Origin: Enoplolaimus lenunculus
Taxonomy: Eukaryota > Nematoda > Enoplea > Enoplida > Thoracostomopsidae
Direction of reading: 5' to 3'
DNA length: 64,000 nucleotides
Assembly: GCA_030248215.1 (NCBI GenBank)
Contig: JASANG010002173.1
Location: 124,001 to 188,000, forward strand
Shown here: positions 1 to 12,166 of the stretch, piece after piece
Layout of the letters: each line of letters opens with the position of its first letter
How positions within the stretch are numbered: position 1 is the stretch's first letter
Notes under the pieces: generated by a model
Databases searched by the model: none
Told to the model about the DNA's origin: nothing
Seen by the model: the letters and a program-made list of their open reading frames with translations, nothing else
Program-made: the position numbers and the translations under genes

Positions 1-37
1 TCAGAAAAACTTTCCGCCCCTGATCTTTTACATGGGC
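1..37. mobile_element. Family B element, terminal fragment at window edge
   Basis: The end of a family B element (TTCCGCCCCTGATCTTTTAC then ATGGGC), cut by the window border. Confidence 0.6.
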
Positions 38-603
38 TAAAGTCATGAACGCAACTTACATTCAAATATCATGTTTCGAATCTATGCACCGGTTAAAACG
101 TGAACTAACTGTTCTTATGGCCAAAATTTGTTTGCAAGCGGATACCGAGGGGTGTCGCCACACCTATCGGTATTTATTATGGTCAAAGAAAAAAACTGTT
201 TTTCGAGCTCTTGTAAGCCGGTTACCGATTTTATTTTTAGCCAACCAATATTTTAATCATTTCGCTAGCGTTGGCGGCTCTTCCGATCCAAATTGCGTGG
301 TACACAACTGTTTGCTTGTGAACCTAAAATCACGCATCTCATGGGACATTTAACGTGCGTTTGGTAGTCAAGTAGTGTCCGTTGGACGCACTATATATAT
401 AATAGAATGTATATATGTAAATTTATTACATATATACGACTTTACCACTAAGGCTCAATATTTTGGGAAGATTTGGAAAAAATTTAGCAAGAATCCGTGA
501 TTTTTGTTATAATTTCGTGTTGCTTTATAAAATCGAACATAATTAAATCGAGCAAGTTAGAGCACTTTTTTGCACTTAACTATTGAATTTCGCCAGGCGC
601 CAA
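38..603. other. Non-coding, nothing recognised
   Basis: A+T-rich sequence with a TATATA-rich patch near 390-440. No exon, RNA gene or element end is recognised. Confidence 0.5.
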
Positions 604-770
604 GACCGGAGCAGCAACCTCCACACCCTCATTTGGGAGGCCACCTTAAAAGGAGCCGCACCCTAAACGGTTGAAACAAAACCACCGAAGTTTAAAATGC
701 ATCTGGCTTCTTGCTCGCTTCGCTCACGAGTTTGGTTGGAGCTCCCACCCCTGTCTGTTTCGGCAACGTC
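604..770. mobile_element. Family I element copy
   Basis: Opens ACCGGAGCAG, carries the shared GTTGAAACAAAACC-type block and the GCTCGCTTCGCTCACGAGTT segment, and ends near TCTGGCACC. Alignable by eye to copies at 12607, 45521 and 62320. Confidence 0.6.
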
Positions 771-1375
771 TGGCACCCTCTGGTTTTCGAACTATTTTTG
801 GTAGTAATACGTTTTTCAAATTCAATCTTGGTTCTGGTTTTGGTCACAAATTTCAACGTGTAACTGTTTTTATTGCTCATAAAACACAGCTTTACCGTTA
901 ATATTGGAGGTTTAGTGTGTTTCAATTTCAATTTGAAACCTGTGTCCGTATTCTCAAATGCGTATAGCATCTACCACCTGTTTGTACTATGTCTTCAAAC
1001 AAGCAAACCGCTACAACTCACGTGTAAGATAAATCCATTGCAACAAATACGCAAAATTTGAATAAAGTTCCACATTGGTTGGTTCAAAATTTTCAAGACC
1101 TATCACCTAACGTGGTAATAGGTGCTGCATGTAATTGAAAATATGGATCCTAGGTTTCATGCTCACTCAAACTGGATAAGGATGTCAACTGCTGAATTTG
1201 GTCATTTTCAAAATTTCAACATATGGGTCTGACAACAGATATCTGTCGTTGATGCTTTTTGCAAAAAAATGTCAAAAACATTCGCTTAGTGTTTTATTTT
1301 CGAAAAAAATATAAGTTTACCTAATTGAGTTTTAAGTTATTAATGTGTAAAATTTGCAAATACAAATAATAACTA

Positions 1376-1510
1376 AGGGTTACGCTATACTTGACGCCCG
1401 GCGCCGTCCGTCATCGTGCGTCCTCCGTACGGCGCCGACGGTCACCGTCCGTTACTGACCCGTCCACGTCGACGGACGGATTATGAACGGCACCGGACGG
1501 TACAATACTG
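1376..1510. mobile_element. Family K element, GC-rich GACGG repeat core
   Basis: Opens AGGGTTACGCTATACTT and continues as a CG-rich run of CCGTCCGTC/GACGGAC motifs. The right end is not clear. Related copies lie at 11171, 17811, 31033 and 58168. Confidence 0.6.
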
Positions 1511-1536
1511 ATATATAGAAACATTACTGTTGTCAA

Positions 1537-1797
1537 CGTGCCTGCAAATTTGCAACCCTAAAACATTCCTCCCAAATGCATTTTCCTGAAAACTGTGCAG
1601 GACTTTTTGCTCAATACGTTTCGGGTCACTTTATAATTCTTTGCCGTATCGTGTACATTGACTTTCAAAAGAGCACGTTCTATAATTTGTATATATCTGT
1701 TGTCTCAAGATTATATATGAAGCATTTTTACAACAGCTGGAACGCTGCCAAAAATACGTATTTAGGGCGTGCCAGGTTTAATAATACAGATATACAC
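1537..1797. mobile_element. Family P dispersed repeat
   Basis: About 260 bp alignable to 53684-54029, sharing CATTCCTC, the TTGACTTTCAAAAGA block, CTGCCAAAAATACGTAT and a terminal TTTAATAATA. Shorter pieces lie at 30545 and 63500. Confidence 0.6.
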
Positions 1798-3110
1798 TAC
1801 TGATCAAATCTTGGCTGCCATAAAAACGTGAGTCAATGTATCTTTTATGGGCGTAACATTGGCTTAAGAATATTGTTGACCATGAACCTTGGCCTAAATT
1901 TGGCTTAGGTTTAGAATAAGGCAAACGTTCAGCTTATAGGCTTAATTTTGGGATTACGTAAGGCTTCGGCATATTTCGTTAAAATCAAACCAAGCCCTGG
2001 TATTCAAATTGACCAAATTTTGTCTTACGTTCAATTCGAATATTGTTTCGAAATCAGTAATTGTTTCGAAACCAGTAATGTCCTTGCGTTAAATGAAAAC
2101 TGTGACATTTCTAGCAGAACCCTGCCCCTGATGCTCAAATTCCTCCCTGTATATCTAACCCTTCGAAGTTCTCCCTCCGGCTGGTTGACCAACGAGACTG
2201 GCTGCAAAATAAACCGCGCCAGAATCCATTTTAGGTCTCATGGGCCATTTGGCAATCTCGATTTGGCACTAAACGTTGGAGCAGGCCAACACAAACCCTC
2301 AAACGTTCACAATTTGTGGCGTGTGTGCTTAGCACTATTATTACTCGTGCATGCAGCTTCGATTCTGGTTTGGGGATGGCCAAGCCAATTTATAGTAGTA
2401 ATCTATGGTATTGGTTTCAGGTCTGTTTGTCTCAAGTTGCTTCTAACAAATTAATTGTCATAGTCAGCAGTGGTGGTGAAGCCACCGTCTCCCTGGCGCC
2501 ATCCTGTGGATACTCCCCTGTAAATCGTACTACGATTACATTTTATAGTACGGGACATTTTGTGCCATTTCATGGGTTTTTTCAGTTGTATTAACAACAC
2601 CAAAAATGCACGCATACACACAGCAACGAGCACAAGAGACAGACAACACGAGTTCATCTCTTGTCTTCTGTTTGCTCCATAGTTCCATGACACAGCCAGC
2701 TACAGGCAGAGCCGAACCGTAAAACGTTTTCTGTGATTCAGGGCACATTTTCGCCAAAATGGATTTTGTTTATTTTAGTTGTCTTTTTTTCGGTTCAACA
2801 AGCGTTCACTACAGGTCCATTTAGCATGCGAACTCTGAACGCAATATAAAATCTGTTGAAACGATAAAATAGGACATCAGGTTTTGAGCATAGAATGCTT
2901 AGAGATTAAAAATTTTATACTTCAAAATGGAAAATAACTGTTCTGTGATTTTTATTGATAACGTGGTGATTTCAAACAAACTAAAACAAATATTTCTACG
3001 GGGTACAAATTTTCAATTAAGAATAACCATTTGCGGATCCAGTGTGGCTTCACAGACCTGGGTCTTCTGACTGAGATTAAAACCAAAAATTTGAAATAGC
3101 ATAGTATGGA
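1798..3110. other. Non-coding, nothing recognised
   Basis: Contains several chance open frames, up to 168 codons near 1948-2454, with no recognisable homology or clean splice structure. No repeat copies were matched. Confidence 0.4.
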
Positions 3111-3943
3111 CGCTTCTCATACCTCCCTTTTAAAAAATTCTGCTTATTTGAGCTTCTCATGCCTCCCTTTTAAAAAATTCTGCATATTTGAGCTTCTCAT
3201 GCCTCCCTTTTAAAAAATTCTGCATATTTGAGCTTCTCATGCCTCCCTATTAAAAAATTCTGCATATTTGAGCTTCTCATACCTCCCTTTTAAAAAATTC
3301 TGCTTATTTGAGCTTCTCATGCCTCCCTTTTAAAAAATTCTGCATATTTGAGCTTCTCATGCCTCCCTTTAAAATCATTCTGCCTCCCTTTTAAAAAATT
3401 CTGCATATTTGAGCTTCTCATGCCTCCCTTTTAAAAAATTCTGCATATTTGAGCTTCTCATGCCTCCCTTTTAAAAAATTCTGCATATTTGAGCTTCTCA
3501 TGCCTCCCTTTTAAAAAATTCTGCATATTTGAGCTTCTCATGCCTCCCTTTTAAAAAATTCTGCATATTTGAGCTTCTCATGCCTCCCTTTAAATTCTCA
3601 TTTGTAAAAAATTCTCTTTGGTCTCTCATGCCTCCCTTTTAAAAAATTCTGCATATTTGAGCTTCTCATGCCTCCCTTTTAAAAAATTCTGCATATTTGA
3701 GCTTCTCATGCCTCCCTTTTAAAAAATTCTGCATATTTGAGCTTCTCATGCCTCCCTTTTAAAAAATTCTGCATATTTGAGCTTCTCATGCCTCCCATGG
3801 TTGTTCCATGTCTAATTTGAATATTTGAAAAAATTGAGTTTAAGGTGCCATGGTCCTCCCTTTTAAAAAATTCTGCATATTTGAGCTTCTCATGCCTCCC
3901 TTTTAAAAAATTCTGCATATTTGAGCTTCTCATGCCTCCCTTT
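3111..3943. repeat. 40-bp minisatellite, about 19 units
   Basis: Unit built of GAGCTTCTCATGCCTCCC, then TTTTAAAAAATTCTGCATAT. Units are nearly identical. Short variant units occur near 3361-3390 and 3590-3625, and one non-unit insert at 3797-3855. The unit resembles a piece of the family H element at 36794-36843, and the array abuts a family H copy at its right. Confidence 0.92.
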
Positions 3944-4330
3944 CTTGTGGAGGTGAGTCGAACTGCGTTAGAGTTTCTGCAATCAAACATCTTTCTAACG
4001 AGTTATAGTCAAATAACCGATTTGGTGTATTGCCAACATTTTGGGAAGGCGCCAAATCAGTTATTTGACGATAAGTCATTAACCAGAGTTCTGACTATGA
4101 AAAATTTAACACAATTGCACCTCAACTCGACAATCTTCGTCGAATGGAATATAATTTGTCTAACTTTTTAACAAACAATATTTGGGTCCCAAGGAAGGAC
4201 CCTTGGATCGGGATGGGACCTTAAAACCAAATTTTGTAAAAATTCAAATTTGGTCGTGGACTGGAGGTAAGAAAAACCTCAAATATGCCATAGTTTTCAA
4301 AATCCAACCACTTTTGCGCAACCCTGCAGC
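3944..4330. mobile_element. Family H element, adjoining the 40-bp array
   Basis: Shares with 36770-37090, in opposite orientation, the blocks AACGAGTTATAGTCAAATAA, CGATTTGGTG, GCGCCAAATCAG and the GGGTCCCA / GGGACCTTA region. It probably supplied the sequence amplified in the adjacent array. Confidence 0.6.
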
Positions 4331-4697
4331 TAGCTTTTTCACAGGGGTAACTTTGAACATCAACTGATTACGCGCTACAAATGCCACCGTAATTACTTTT
4401 TCAGAGAAATGACCGAAACTTAATACAAACTATGCAGAAAAAATTTTCGTCCGAGCGGTCCAGTTAGGGGTAACCCATCGCCCCACCTTCTCGCCACCCT
4501 TGCTTTACTGTGTCGCACGGAACCGCGCGACGCTATGCTATACGTTGCTAACAAAGACATAGGCAAAATCTATTTAATAAACGTGCCACAATTGTTGCAA
4601 CAAATTTTGCGCGGCAAAGTGCGGCATAGTGGAACCGTAACAATTCAAATATTCATTTGTAATTGAAAATTTGAATTACAGTGCCTGCCATTCCGCG

Positions 4698-4766
4698 GCC
4701 CATGTAAAGATCAGGGACGGAAAGTCTTTCTGTGGGACTAGAAAAGAGTAAGCTTAAGCTTTACAC
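4698..4766. mobile_element. Family B fragment
   Basis: CCCATGTAAAGATCAGGGAC, then the AGTAAGCTTAAGCTTTA motif typical of one family B end. Confidence 0.55.
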
Positions 4767-4985
4767 TGCCGTACAATCTGACGATGCTTTAACGGCCAAT
4801 TGACGTTGCAGAAATTTATTGCATGAAATTCAAGTTTTAAATTATTAAGTTGGTTATACGTCATTCCTTGCGCATATTTTACCAAATTAACTGTACTTAA
4901 TTATTAATCTCATGTTTGGTCTGTACTGATTTTTTTATCTAAACATAAAAACATTAATAGTTAAAAATTTAAAAGTTTCCAAATA

Positions 4986-5426
4986 CTGTAGCGACCCGAA
5001 TAAGATGGGGTAATAAGACGGGGTTCCCCATCTTGGGTTCCAATAAATAGGAGTGCGTATCCCTAATAAGAGTCCGTCAGCGGGTAGAGCTCCTAAACCC
5101 TAATTATAGTCCATAAATGTCAATTATCCCTAATTGTAGTGCATAAATGACTCCAGGACCAAATAAAGTTGACTTCGAAACTTTAAAGCGTACTTTAATT
5201 TTGAAAGTATATTCCTAAGTATTACCTTGCGTTATCACTCAAGCTATTGACACAAGTCAAATAAATGTTTAATTCAACGGATAGTTTCTGTAACTGATAT
5301 ATATCAGTAACGAAAAGTGGCGGAGCGTGGGCTAAAAATTAATAACAGTCCGTAACCGAATAACAGGGAATAGCCTCTGGAGAGGTCAAATAAATATCAG
5401 CCCTCCTCTTATTCGGGTCACTACAG
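4986..5426. mobile_element. Family C MITE, complete, TA-flanked
   Basis: Terminal inverted repeats CTGTAGCGACCCGAATAAGA and its mate TCTTATTCGGGTCACTACAG, flanked by TA on both sides. The TA target is typical of Tc1/mariner-type non-autonomous elements (inference). About 441 bp with no coding potential. Confidence 0.85.
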
Positions 5427-6609
5427 TACGGGCTAGTAATAAATTGAACCTATAGAACAATATGTGTACGATTCTGGAAAACAAGACTAATTACGTCACT
5501 TTAAGAGCTCTGATTTTTAGTTCAAAATTCTTGCGGATTATATGCTAACAGATGGTAATCGTTCTAGTATACTTTAACCAACATCACAAACTTTTTGCAC
5601 TAACGTTTTGCTAACCAAACTAATTATTCTTGGAATGTGTGCACTTAGGTTGTTCAGATTTTGTTTTGTTGTACAAACTTTCTTGTAGAAGTCAATAAAA
5701 CGGTTCACGCAGTGTTTAACCAGAACAACAAATTTAAGCCATTCCTATAAATGATTGTCGCTACTGTTACTTTGAGGAGCGTAATAGTAGTACAAGCATA
5801 TTCCTAAACATTGACCTAAGCCTAAGCCTAAGCCTTTGCTTCAACATATTCCGAAGCGTTTGTCTTAGCCTATAAACCTGAGTTTTTGAACAGAAATAAA
5901 AACGTTTGCTTTTTTTGCGAAAACTCCATATAAACGTGAAAAACAGGCATTTTCACAGAGTTTAGCATAAACATAGTTTAAATGCTATTAATACATTTTC
6001 TAACTTACTGCATTCGCTCTCAAAAATCATTTAAGCAGTAGGCTTTACGGCTTTGACAAAGAGATCCTATCTACACCTATGTTCATAGACGCATTAAATG
6101 CTTGCAAGAGGATCTGCTGATTGAGGCCGTTGAGAAGTTATTCAGGGGAATTGGTTTGCGGAAGGCGGAGCCGATATCAAAAAATCAGGGTCTGGTTTGG
6201 CATTTATGTGAACCAAAGTTTTGACTGTTTCAGTTTTACCACACATTATACTGTGTTGACTCGAATATGAGGGTTAGGGGGTTAGGGACTGTTGGCTGAT
6301 TCAGTTTTGCGACGCATCATACTCTATTGACTCGAATATGAGGGTAGTGACTGATGTTTATTTCGTCGCTCCAGCGGATGCCCCACTCGCTATTTGGTTC
6401 CATCCGCTTTATCTTTCAATTGATTTCCAGCTATTTGGACTACCTTTATGCTAGCAACATTCTATGGTTTAATTTCATTTCTTCAACCATAAACAAGTGT
6501 AATATTATACCGTGAGTAATGAATCAAATTCTGTACTTAAATGGGCCCACAAAGCATATTGCGCAATGAAAATTAATAGGGCAATTAATGTTTAAGAACT
6601 TATTAGTAA
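5427..6609. other. Non-coding, with a short hexamer fragment
   Basis: Holds a decayed family A piece near 5763-5850 (CTACTGTTACTTTGAGGAGC and a few CCTAAG hexamers) and a duplicated TGACTCGAATATGAGGGT string (about 6257 and 6328). Nothing else is seen. Confidence 0.45.
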
Positions 6610-6728
6610 TATATACAAATCTATCTATTTACGGACTCTTACAGAAATAAACTCCTATTGATTCAGACTCAAAATCTGGACTTCAGACTCTATTTTTGTC
6701 TTCCCACGTTTTATTCGGGTTACTACAG
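6610..6728. mobile_element. Family C fragment, one end only
   Basis: ACGTTTTATTCGGGTTACTACAG end with adjacent family C internal sequence; the other end is missing. Confidence 0.6.
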
Positions 6729-7610
6729 TAATCGATTTTTCGATGTAAAGCCTTACAAATCTTTATTTTACCGCTACACCACCACTGTGAACGTTTATAA
6801 AAATCACTAAAAGGTTTCGGTGTCGAAAAATACGATACTGCCGTCGAGATCCGTCTGTATCAATCATATAAGCTTGTGAGCCAAACGTGTTCCCAAGACA
6901 CCCATTTAAAATTGTCGATTGTAAACCAGAATGCGTTAGGAATGTATTTAGGTTTTTGTCTAAATCGGTTTATACTATACATTACTGTTTGAGTATATTC
7001 TTTGTCGTTTATTTACAGCGTGTGTTCTTGTTTAATTTCTTAAATGAGTCTATTTTGATTGGTGAAATTTTTGTATGTTGATCCTGCGGCCGCTTGTTTC
7101 CAGAAACTTTACGGAAAACTCAAGACAGATGCGGTTGTAAAGCAACACTTTGAGAGGTTGCTTTACAGGAAGGTGTCAAACTTCAAGCTTAGATATTATT
7201 TGATCATAACCATTCGCAGTAGGTAGAAATTGATTTCGCGGTGTAAACTTGTGTTAAAGTTGTCACGCGATCGAAGATAGCGAGCTGGAAACCTTTTTGT
7301 CGAATCGAATTCAACCTGTTACTGTAAAGCTTGTACAAGCGTTTCTTCGTTTTAGTCCTTCTACAAAGTTCAAGCTGGGATCGTATCCTTATGCTACTGG
7401 TATACACACTTGCTACCAAACATCCTGGATCCACCACGGCCAAGCGTTTAAGTTGTTTTACTGTATTAACATAAGTGTTGCAGGTACAGCTTATGCTTTT
7501 CGAACGCCAAATCCTCAAACTTACGGTTGAGATCGAATTAAATTAAGCGTTGACTTTGGTTTAAGCCCATACCAGGCTCAAAAAGTATTCGAGTAAAACA
7601 CTGACCACTT
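6729..7610. other. Non-coding, nothing recognised
   Basis: Mixed A+T-rich sequence. The overlapping open frames near 7204-7530 on both strands show no homology. Confidence 0.4.
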
Positions 7611-7815
7611 TACACTGGAAAAAATGGTGAGTCAAATTGACTCTCTCTGAAATAGGCTTTTCCTGACTACACAAACTGAGTCAAAATTCGACTCCACTAA
7701 AGTCAAATAGAGTCGAAATTGACTCAAGCAGACTTGAATTTTGACTCAGTTTGTGTAGTCAGGAAAAGCCTATTTCGGAGAGAGTCAATTTGACTCACCA
7801 TTTTTTTGTAGTGTA
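7611..7815. mobile_element. Family F MITE, long palindrome
   Basis: Left end TACACTGGAAAAAATGGTGA; right end is its inverted mate with TCACCATTTTTTTGTAGTGT. The arms are inverted over about 80 bp and carry repeated TGAGTCA/TGACTCA motifs. Nearly perfect arms suggest a young insertion. Confidence 0.8.
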
Positions 7816-8918
7816 CAATTCAGCGGCGGTCAATTGCCGGCTTTAGCTGAATGGTTCTCAGAATAAATTTTCAAAACTTCCATGTCAACTTTAAATTGTA
7901 ACTTTGCATATGGACGTATACAAAGTGGATCGATGAGTGCTATAAACCCTAACAAATTTTTGGCAAAACAAGAACAACACACGGTTTACAGGCTTTGTAA
8001 ATAAACTAGTCAGATCGCGGAGGCTAAAAACGTTTTCAGCAAGCTATGCTTACCGGCAAGAACCTCAATAAACATGAGATAATTATACTGTCCCGAAATG
8101 AAATTTTGGCACCGCCCTATGATTTTCACCGCTTCAAGTGCATCTAGAACGCCGCAGAGGAATACGTTCTAAACCCGTATTTTCAAATATATAGCACCAC
8201 GCTGTTCCTTAAAACCTAAGTCTTGATTAACGCTAAACCTACGGCCTAAGCACAGTCCTAATCTTAGTCCTAAACATCAGTTGGTAAAAAGGCGTATAAT
8301 TTTCGCTCCAATCGATAATTTTACAGTTTGGCACATTATTGGCATTTGAGCGTTCCTACTACTGACCATAGTTTGACGACTGTAGCTGCTGTAGGTCGCT
8401 GGTTTGAAAATATATCGCTAACTGGTGATTGGTCCTACACGCATTTGAGAATACGGTCTCTAACGTCAAACATGACTGAGAAAACGTTGAACGTCGGATC
8501 TAAATTTGCTACTTGTGATATTGTCTGATTTCAAGCTAAAACACTAGAAACTAATGCAAATAAGCGAGTTATAACATTTCCATCAAACTGTTCTTAAAAC
8601 TTTTGAACTGATCCGGTAAAACTTCTGCATATCTGTAAATTATCTTTTATACGAATTTTTCTTTGAGGACGTCGTCTTTGTGTTCTTTCACTTTTAATAC
8701 CATGCGTAACCTATTTAGACGAACAATTTTGACCAAATCAGCGTAGTTAGCAGAGTAGTAAATTAATAATGCTAAGCCGTAAGCTAGATTATTTGACAAG
8801 CCATCGTACTTTTGACGAAACGATAAGGATTACATAGTTGTGTCAACTTATAAAATGAAACTGTTTACAAGTTAATACGTAGAATTTGGCCCCACAAGAG
8901 CCAGGTACAAAATTAGGC
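7816..8918. other. Non-coding, nothing recognised
   Basis: A small region of decayed CCTAAG hexamers near 8212-8275; otherwise featureless. Confidence 0.4.
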
Positions 8919-9106
8919 CCATGCTTAAAGATCATGGGCGGAACGTTTTTCTGCAGGACTGCAATAGACTCATCTTAAGCTTTTAGACGATTTTTTGCTT
9001 AGGGTTAAGTGCAAACTCATTCTTACTTACGCGTGGACTTAGGTTTAGACTTAGGCTAAAGAATATGCTTAAAGTATACTGTTTGTTCTATACATCCGCT
9101 GGATGT
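8919..9106. mobile_element. Family B element, diverged
   Basis: GATCATGGGCGGAACGTTTT end, TTTTTTGCTTAGG core, and TGTTCTATACAT at the other end. Confidence 0.55.
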
Positions 9107-9215
9107 TTCTCGTATCCGGCACAACATTTATCTCCGGCCACGGTAGTATTTTTACCGGATGTTTCGGCGGCAATTTAGGTCGAATCTGACTTTTAATGCT
9201 ATTGTTTCTAAATTA

Positions 9216-9473
9216 CTACACTGTAAATTCCGGTGAGTTCATTGATCATTTCAGCTAGCGAGTTGGTTATTTGTGAATTAACATCAGAAAGCATTAACTC
9301 ACTCTCAGTTGAATTAATTCTAGCTCTAAGCTGAGTTGACTCGGGGTGAGTTGATTGATTAACTCAGAATGAATTGAATCAACTCGAAATTCTGAGTTCT
9401 GATAGTCCTAACTCAGACTGAGCGATTCAACTCATTCTGAGTTAAAATAAACTCACTGAAATTTACAGTGTAG
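9216..9473. mobile_element. Family E MITE, complete
   Basis: CTACACTGTAAATTCCGGTG at the left, with inverted mate CACTGAAATTTACAGTGTAG at the right. The interior is a run of TGAGTT/AACTCA repeats in both directions. Copies at 46651 and 62120. Confidence 0.8.
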
Positions 9474-9717
9474 CTTCAGTTATGATTTCTATAAACATTG
9501 TCGCCAAAGGTGTACAAGTCGGTCGATAGATAAGGCAGGGGTCGCATAAACCTTGCGGAATTTCTACAGAAAGAAGGAAATAGGAAAAAGATTCCTTTAC
9601 ATAAGACAATACCCCTCAAAAACTCAAACCCTCGATACTGAGTGTAATGATAAAGATGAACTGTGTGTTCGGTCAACCGACGCTTGTAAAATACTGTGTG
9701 AACTTCATTGCCTGATC

Positions 9718-9853
9718 AGGCCTGTAGCCAGCTCACCTTACTGGGAAGGGGCTAAAAAATTTCAAAAGATTGAAAATTTTTCTAGGGGAGCCAATATTTT
9801 TCCGTGGGGAGCTGAGCTCACCCCCCCCCCCGGCCCCCCTTGGCTACAGGCCC
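9718..9853. mobile_element. Family D MITE
   Basis: CAGGCCTGTAGCCAGCTCAC to TTGGCTACAGGCCCG with poly-G/poly-C inner arms. An A+T-rich AAAATTTTTC block lies between G/C runs, as in all family D copies. Confidence 0.75.
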
Positions 9854-10136
9854 GTGCCCTTCCGAGTTTCTTTCGAAAGTGTAGTCACTTAGAATTGATT
9901 CATTAATTGGTCAGAATAGTGTTCAGTTGTTATTGCTATTACGACGAATTTGCGTTTGTTTTTGCGCAATTCTATTGAAACTTTTCAATTGGTTGGGAAG
10001 ACTTGGCGTTTTTTACCACTGTTTCTCACGCATCTAAAACTAACGAATCCAAATAGAGAGTTATTAACGTGTTGAAATCTTCAAGTTTTAATATTTCGCC
10101 CAATGTAAGGAACTGGGCCGAAATAGTATCATGATC

Positions 10137-10633
10137 ATATTCCTAAGCGTAAGCCTAAGCCTAGCGCCTAAGCCTAATACTAGCCTAAGCCTAAGCCTAA
10201 GGGTAGCCTAAGCCTAAAGCATTAGTGTAAGAATGAGCATATACCTAAGCCTAAACATGGGGCAGCCATGAATATTCGTTGGAGTCGGCACAAATACTTT
10301 AAATGTAGTGTATTTGTCAATCGTACAAAAATAGTGGACACATATTTTGGTATATATACCACTAAAACAATGTCGGTTCAACATAGACAAGCACCAAGAA
10401 GTAGTGTGTGTGATAATGTAGCACACAAGTGATCATAGTTTCAATCTATTCGAAACTGAGATTTTTCCTAAACTAATGATTGGAGCCGCCATGGCCCCTT
10501 GCCCCCATCCGCGGCTACGCCCCTGAGCCTATGCCTATGCGTAAGCTTAAGTCTAACAAAAAATAGTCTAAAACTTAAGCTTACTGTTTATTCTATTACG
10601 AAAATCGTTCCGCTTTTGATCTTTACAAGGGCC
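10137..10633. mobile_element. Family B element split by a nested insertion
   Basis: The left part (about 10137-10254) has many CCTAAG hexamers. The right part (about 10526-10633) has the AGTCTAAAACTTAAGCTTAC motif and the TTTGATCTTTACAAGGGCC end. Between them lies about 270 bp bounded by GGGGCAGCCATG and a GCCATGGCCCC mate. Confidence 0.5.
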
Positions 10634-11012
10634 AAATTTCACAGCCATCCGCACTTCAAGTTCGTTAGAAAATCGATTCGGCGGCGTCGTTAGTTGTTCC
10701 GGTTACCAGCAGCGTATGCAATCGCGGAATAGAGAAATATATATTCCCCTTAAATTCTTGGACACTCCAATACCGCACTTTTCAGGCTGTTGAATAACCT
10801 GTACATGTCTAAAGAATTTTCTGATCTCTACGCTTGCTCGCAAAAATTTTTAAGCGAAGTTTATTCCATCCAGGAATAAAATGCTGACTAGGCCTCACGC
10901 CTTTGCCAGTTACATCGATGCATTCTTAGTTGAAAACATCACAATATGGCGATTTTTCACTCCCTCAAAACTGCGGCACGGGCAATCTATCGAAATATTG
11001 CCCAGGCTACTT

Positions 11013-11160
11013 TTAGGGTCGTCCCAGTTTCTGCTGAGTCTGTAAAAATGAGTAGGCTTACATTCAAGACTACATTTTTTGCTTAGGCTTACGCTTAGGT
11101 TTTGTCTTAGGCTGACGAATAGGCTTAATCTACTGTTGCGGCTCTAAAAGTAACATTGGC
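11013..11160. mobile_element. Family A element, diverged
   Basis: CCCAGTTTCTGCTGAGTCTG opening, TTTTTTGCTTAGGCTTACGC core and an AAAAGTAACATTGGCC end. Confidence 0.6.
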
Positions 11161-11170
11161 CAAAATATTT

Positions 11171-11310
11171 GACGAGGCAGTATGCGAGTATAAGCATCAC
11201 ATTGCACAATGACGAACGGTGACGGATGATGACGTAAGGCGACGAACGATGACGTACGGTGACGTGCAGTGACGGACGGCGACGAACAGCAACCGACAGC
11301 GCCTGAGACA
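11171..11310. mobile_element. Family K element, diverged
   Basis: A run of GACGAACGGTGACGG-type hexamers. Clear ends are not seen. It directly follows a family A element. Confidence 0.5.
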
Positions 11311-11368
11311 ATAAAATTTTCAAAAAGTGTAGAGCCATGTTTACAGTTGCCACCTGTTTTACTGTATG

Positions 11369-11713
11369 TTAGGTTTCCAAAATTTTACTTAAGCATTTAC
11401 TTATATTATGTTTAATTACTTACCTTACTTAAGTCGCCCGCTTAAGCAAAAACCTAACTTTTTGAATACAAATAAATAGACGCCAAAGTTGACCTATTAT
11501 CGGAAATAGCAAGCCATAGTCTTGTTTTATATTCTGGATTTACCATGGGGCTATGATGCCAATTGCACCTAAGTTAATATGTCTGAACTGTTAGCCTAAA
11601 TTTAGTCGGCTACTTAAGTATTTGCTTAAATTAAATACTATCTAAGAAACTATGAATTAGTTAAGTAATCACTTAGCATATAGGAAATAGTACTTAGTAG
11701 AGTTTCTGAAACG
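11369..11713. mobile_element. Family N element, TACTTAAG-rich
   Basis: TTAGGTTTCCAAAATTTTAC at the left and TTAGTAGAGTTTCTGAAAC at the right, imperfect inverted ends. Inside are many CTTAAG/ACTTAAGT motifs. Second copy near 39630. Confidence 0.55.
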
Positions 11714-11742
11714 CAGCAATGTGAGTTTGTACTAGAAGAGTT

Positions 11743-12166
11743 CTGTAGTGACCCGAATAAGAGGGGGAGGAGGTAATAAAAGGGGGTCCCTGTTTTGAGT
11801 CCCAATCAAAAGGAGTCCGTATCCCTAATATGAGTCCGTAAGCGGATAGAGTCCCTAAACCCTAATTAGAGTCTAGAAATGTCAATTATCCTTAATTGTA
11901 GCGCATAAATGACTAGAGGACCAAATAAACTTGCGTTCAAAACTTTAAAGCGTACTTAAGTTTTGGCATTATCGTTCAAGCTTTTGATGCAAGACAAAAA
12001 ACGTTTAATCCAACGGATAGTTGCAATACCGAAATATGTATCAGTAAGAAAGGGTGGCGGAGTGCTGGTTGAAAACAAATAACAGTCCGTTACCGAATAA
12101 CAAGTGGGGTACCATCTGGAGAGGCCAAATAAATATCAGTCCCTCCTCTTATTCGGGTCACTACAG
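11743..12166. mobile_element. Family C MITE, complete
   Basis: CTGTAGTGACCCGAATAAGA to its inverted mate. TA follows on the right but TT precedes on the left. Confidence 0.85.

Noticed and set aside
3111-3943. Possible CRISPR array
   Set aside because: Units are directly head to tail with no unique spacers, and the genome is eukaryotic.
3706-3990. Open frames across the 40-bp array on both strands
   Set aside because: They exist only because the tandem unit has few stops. The protein is a simple repeat and there is no splice context.
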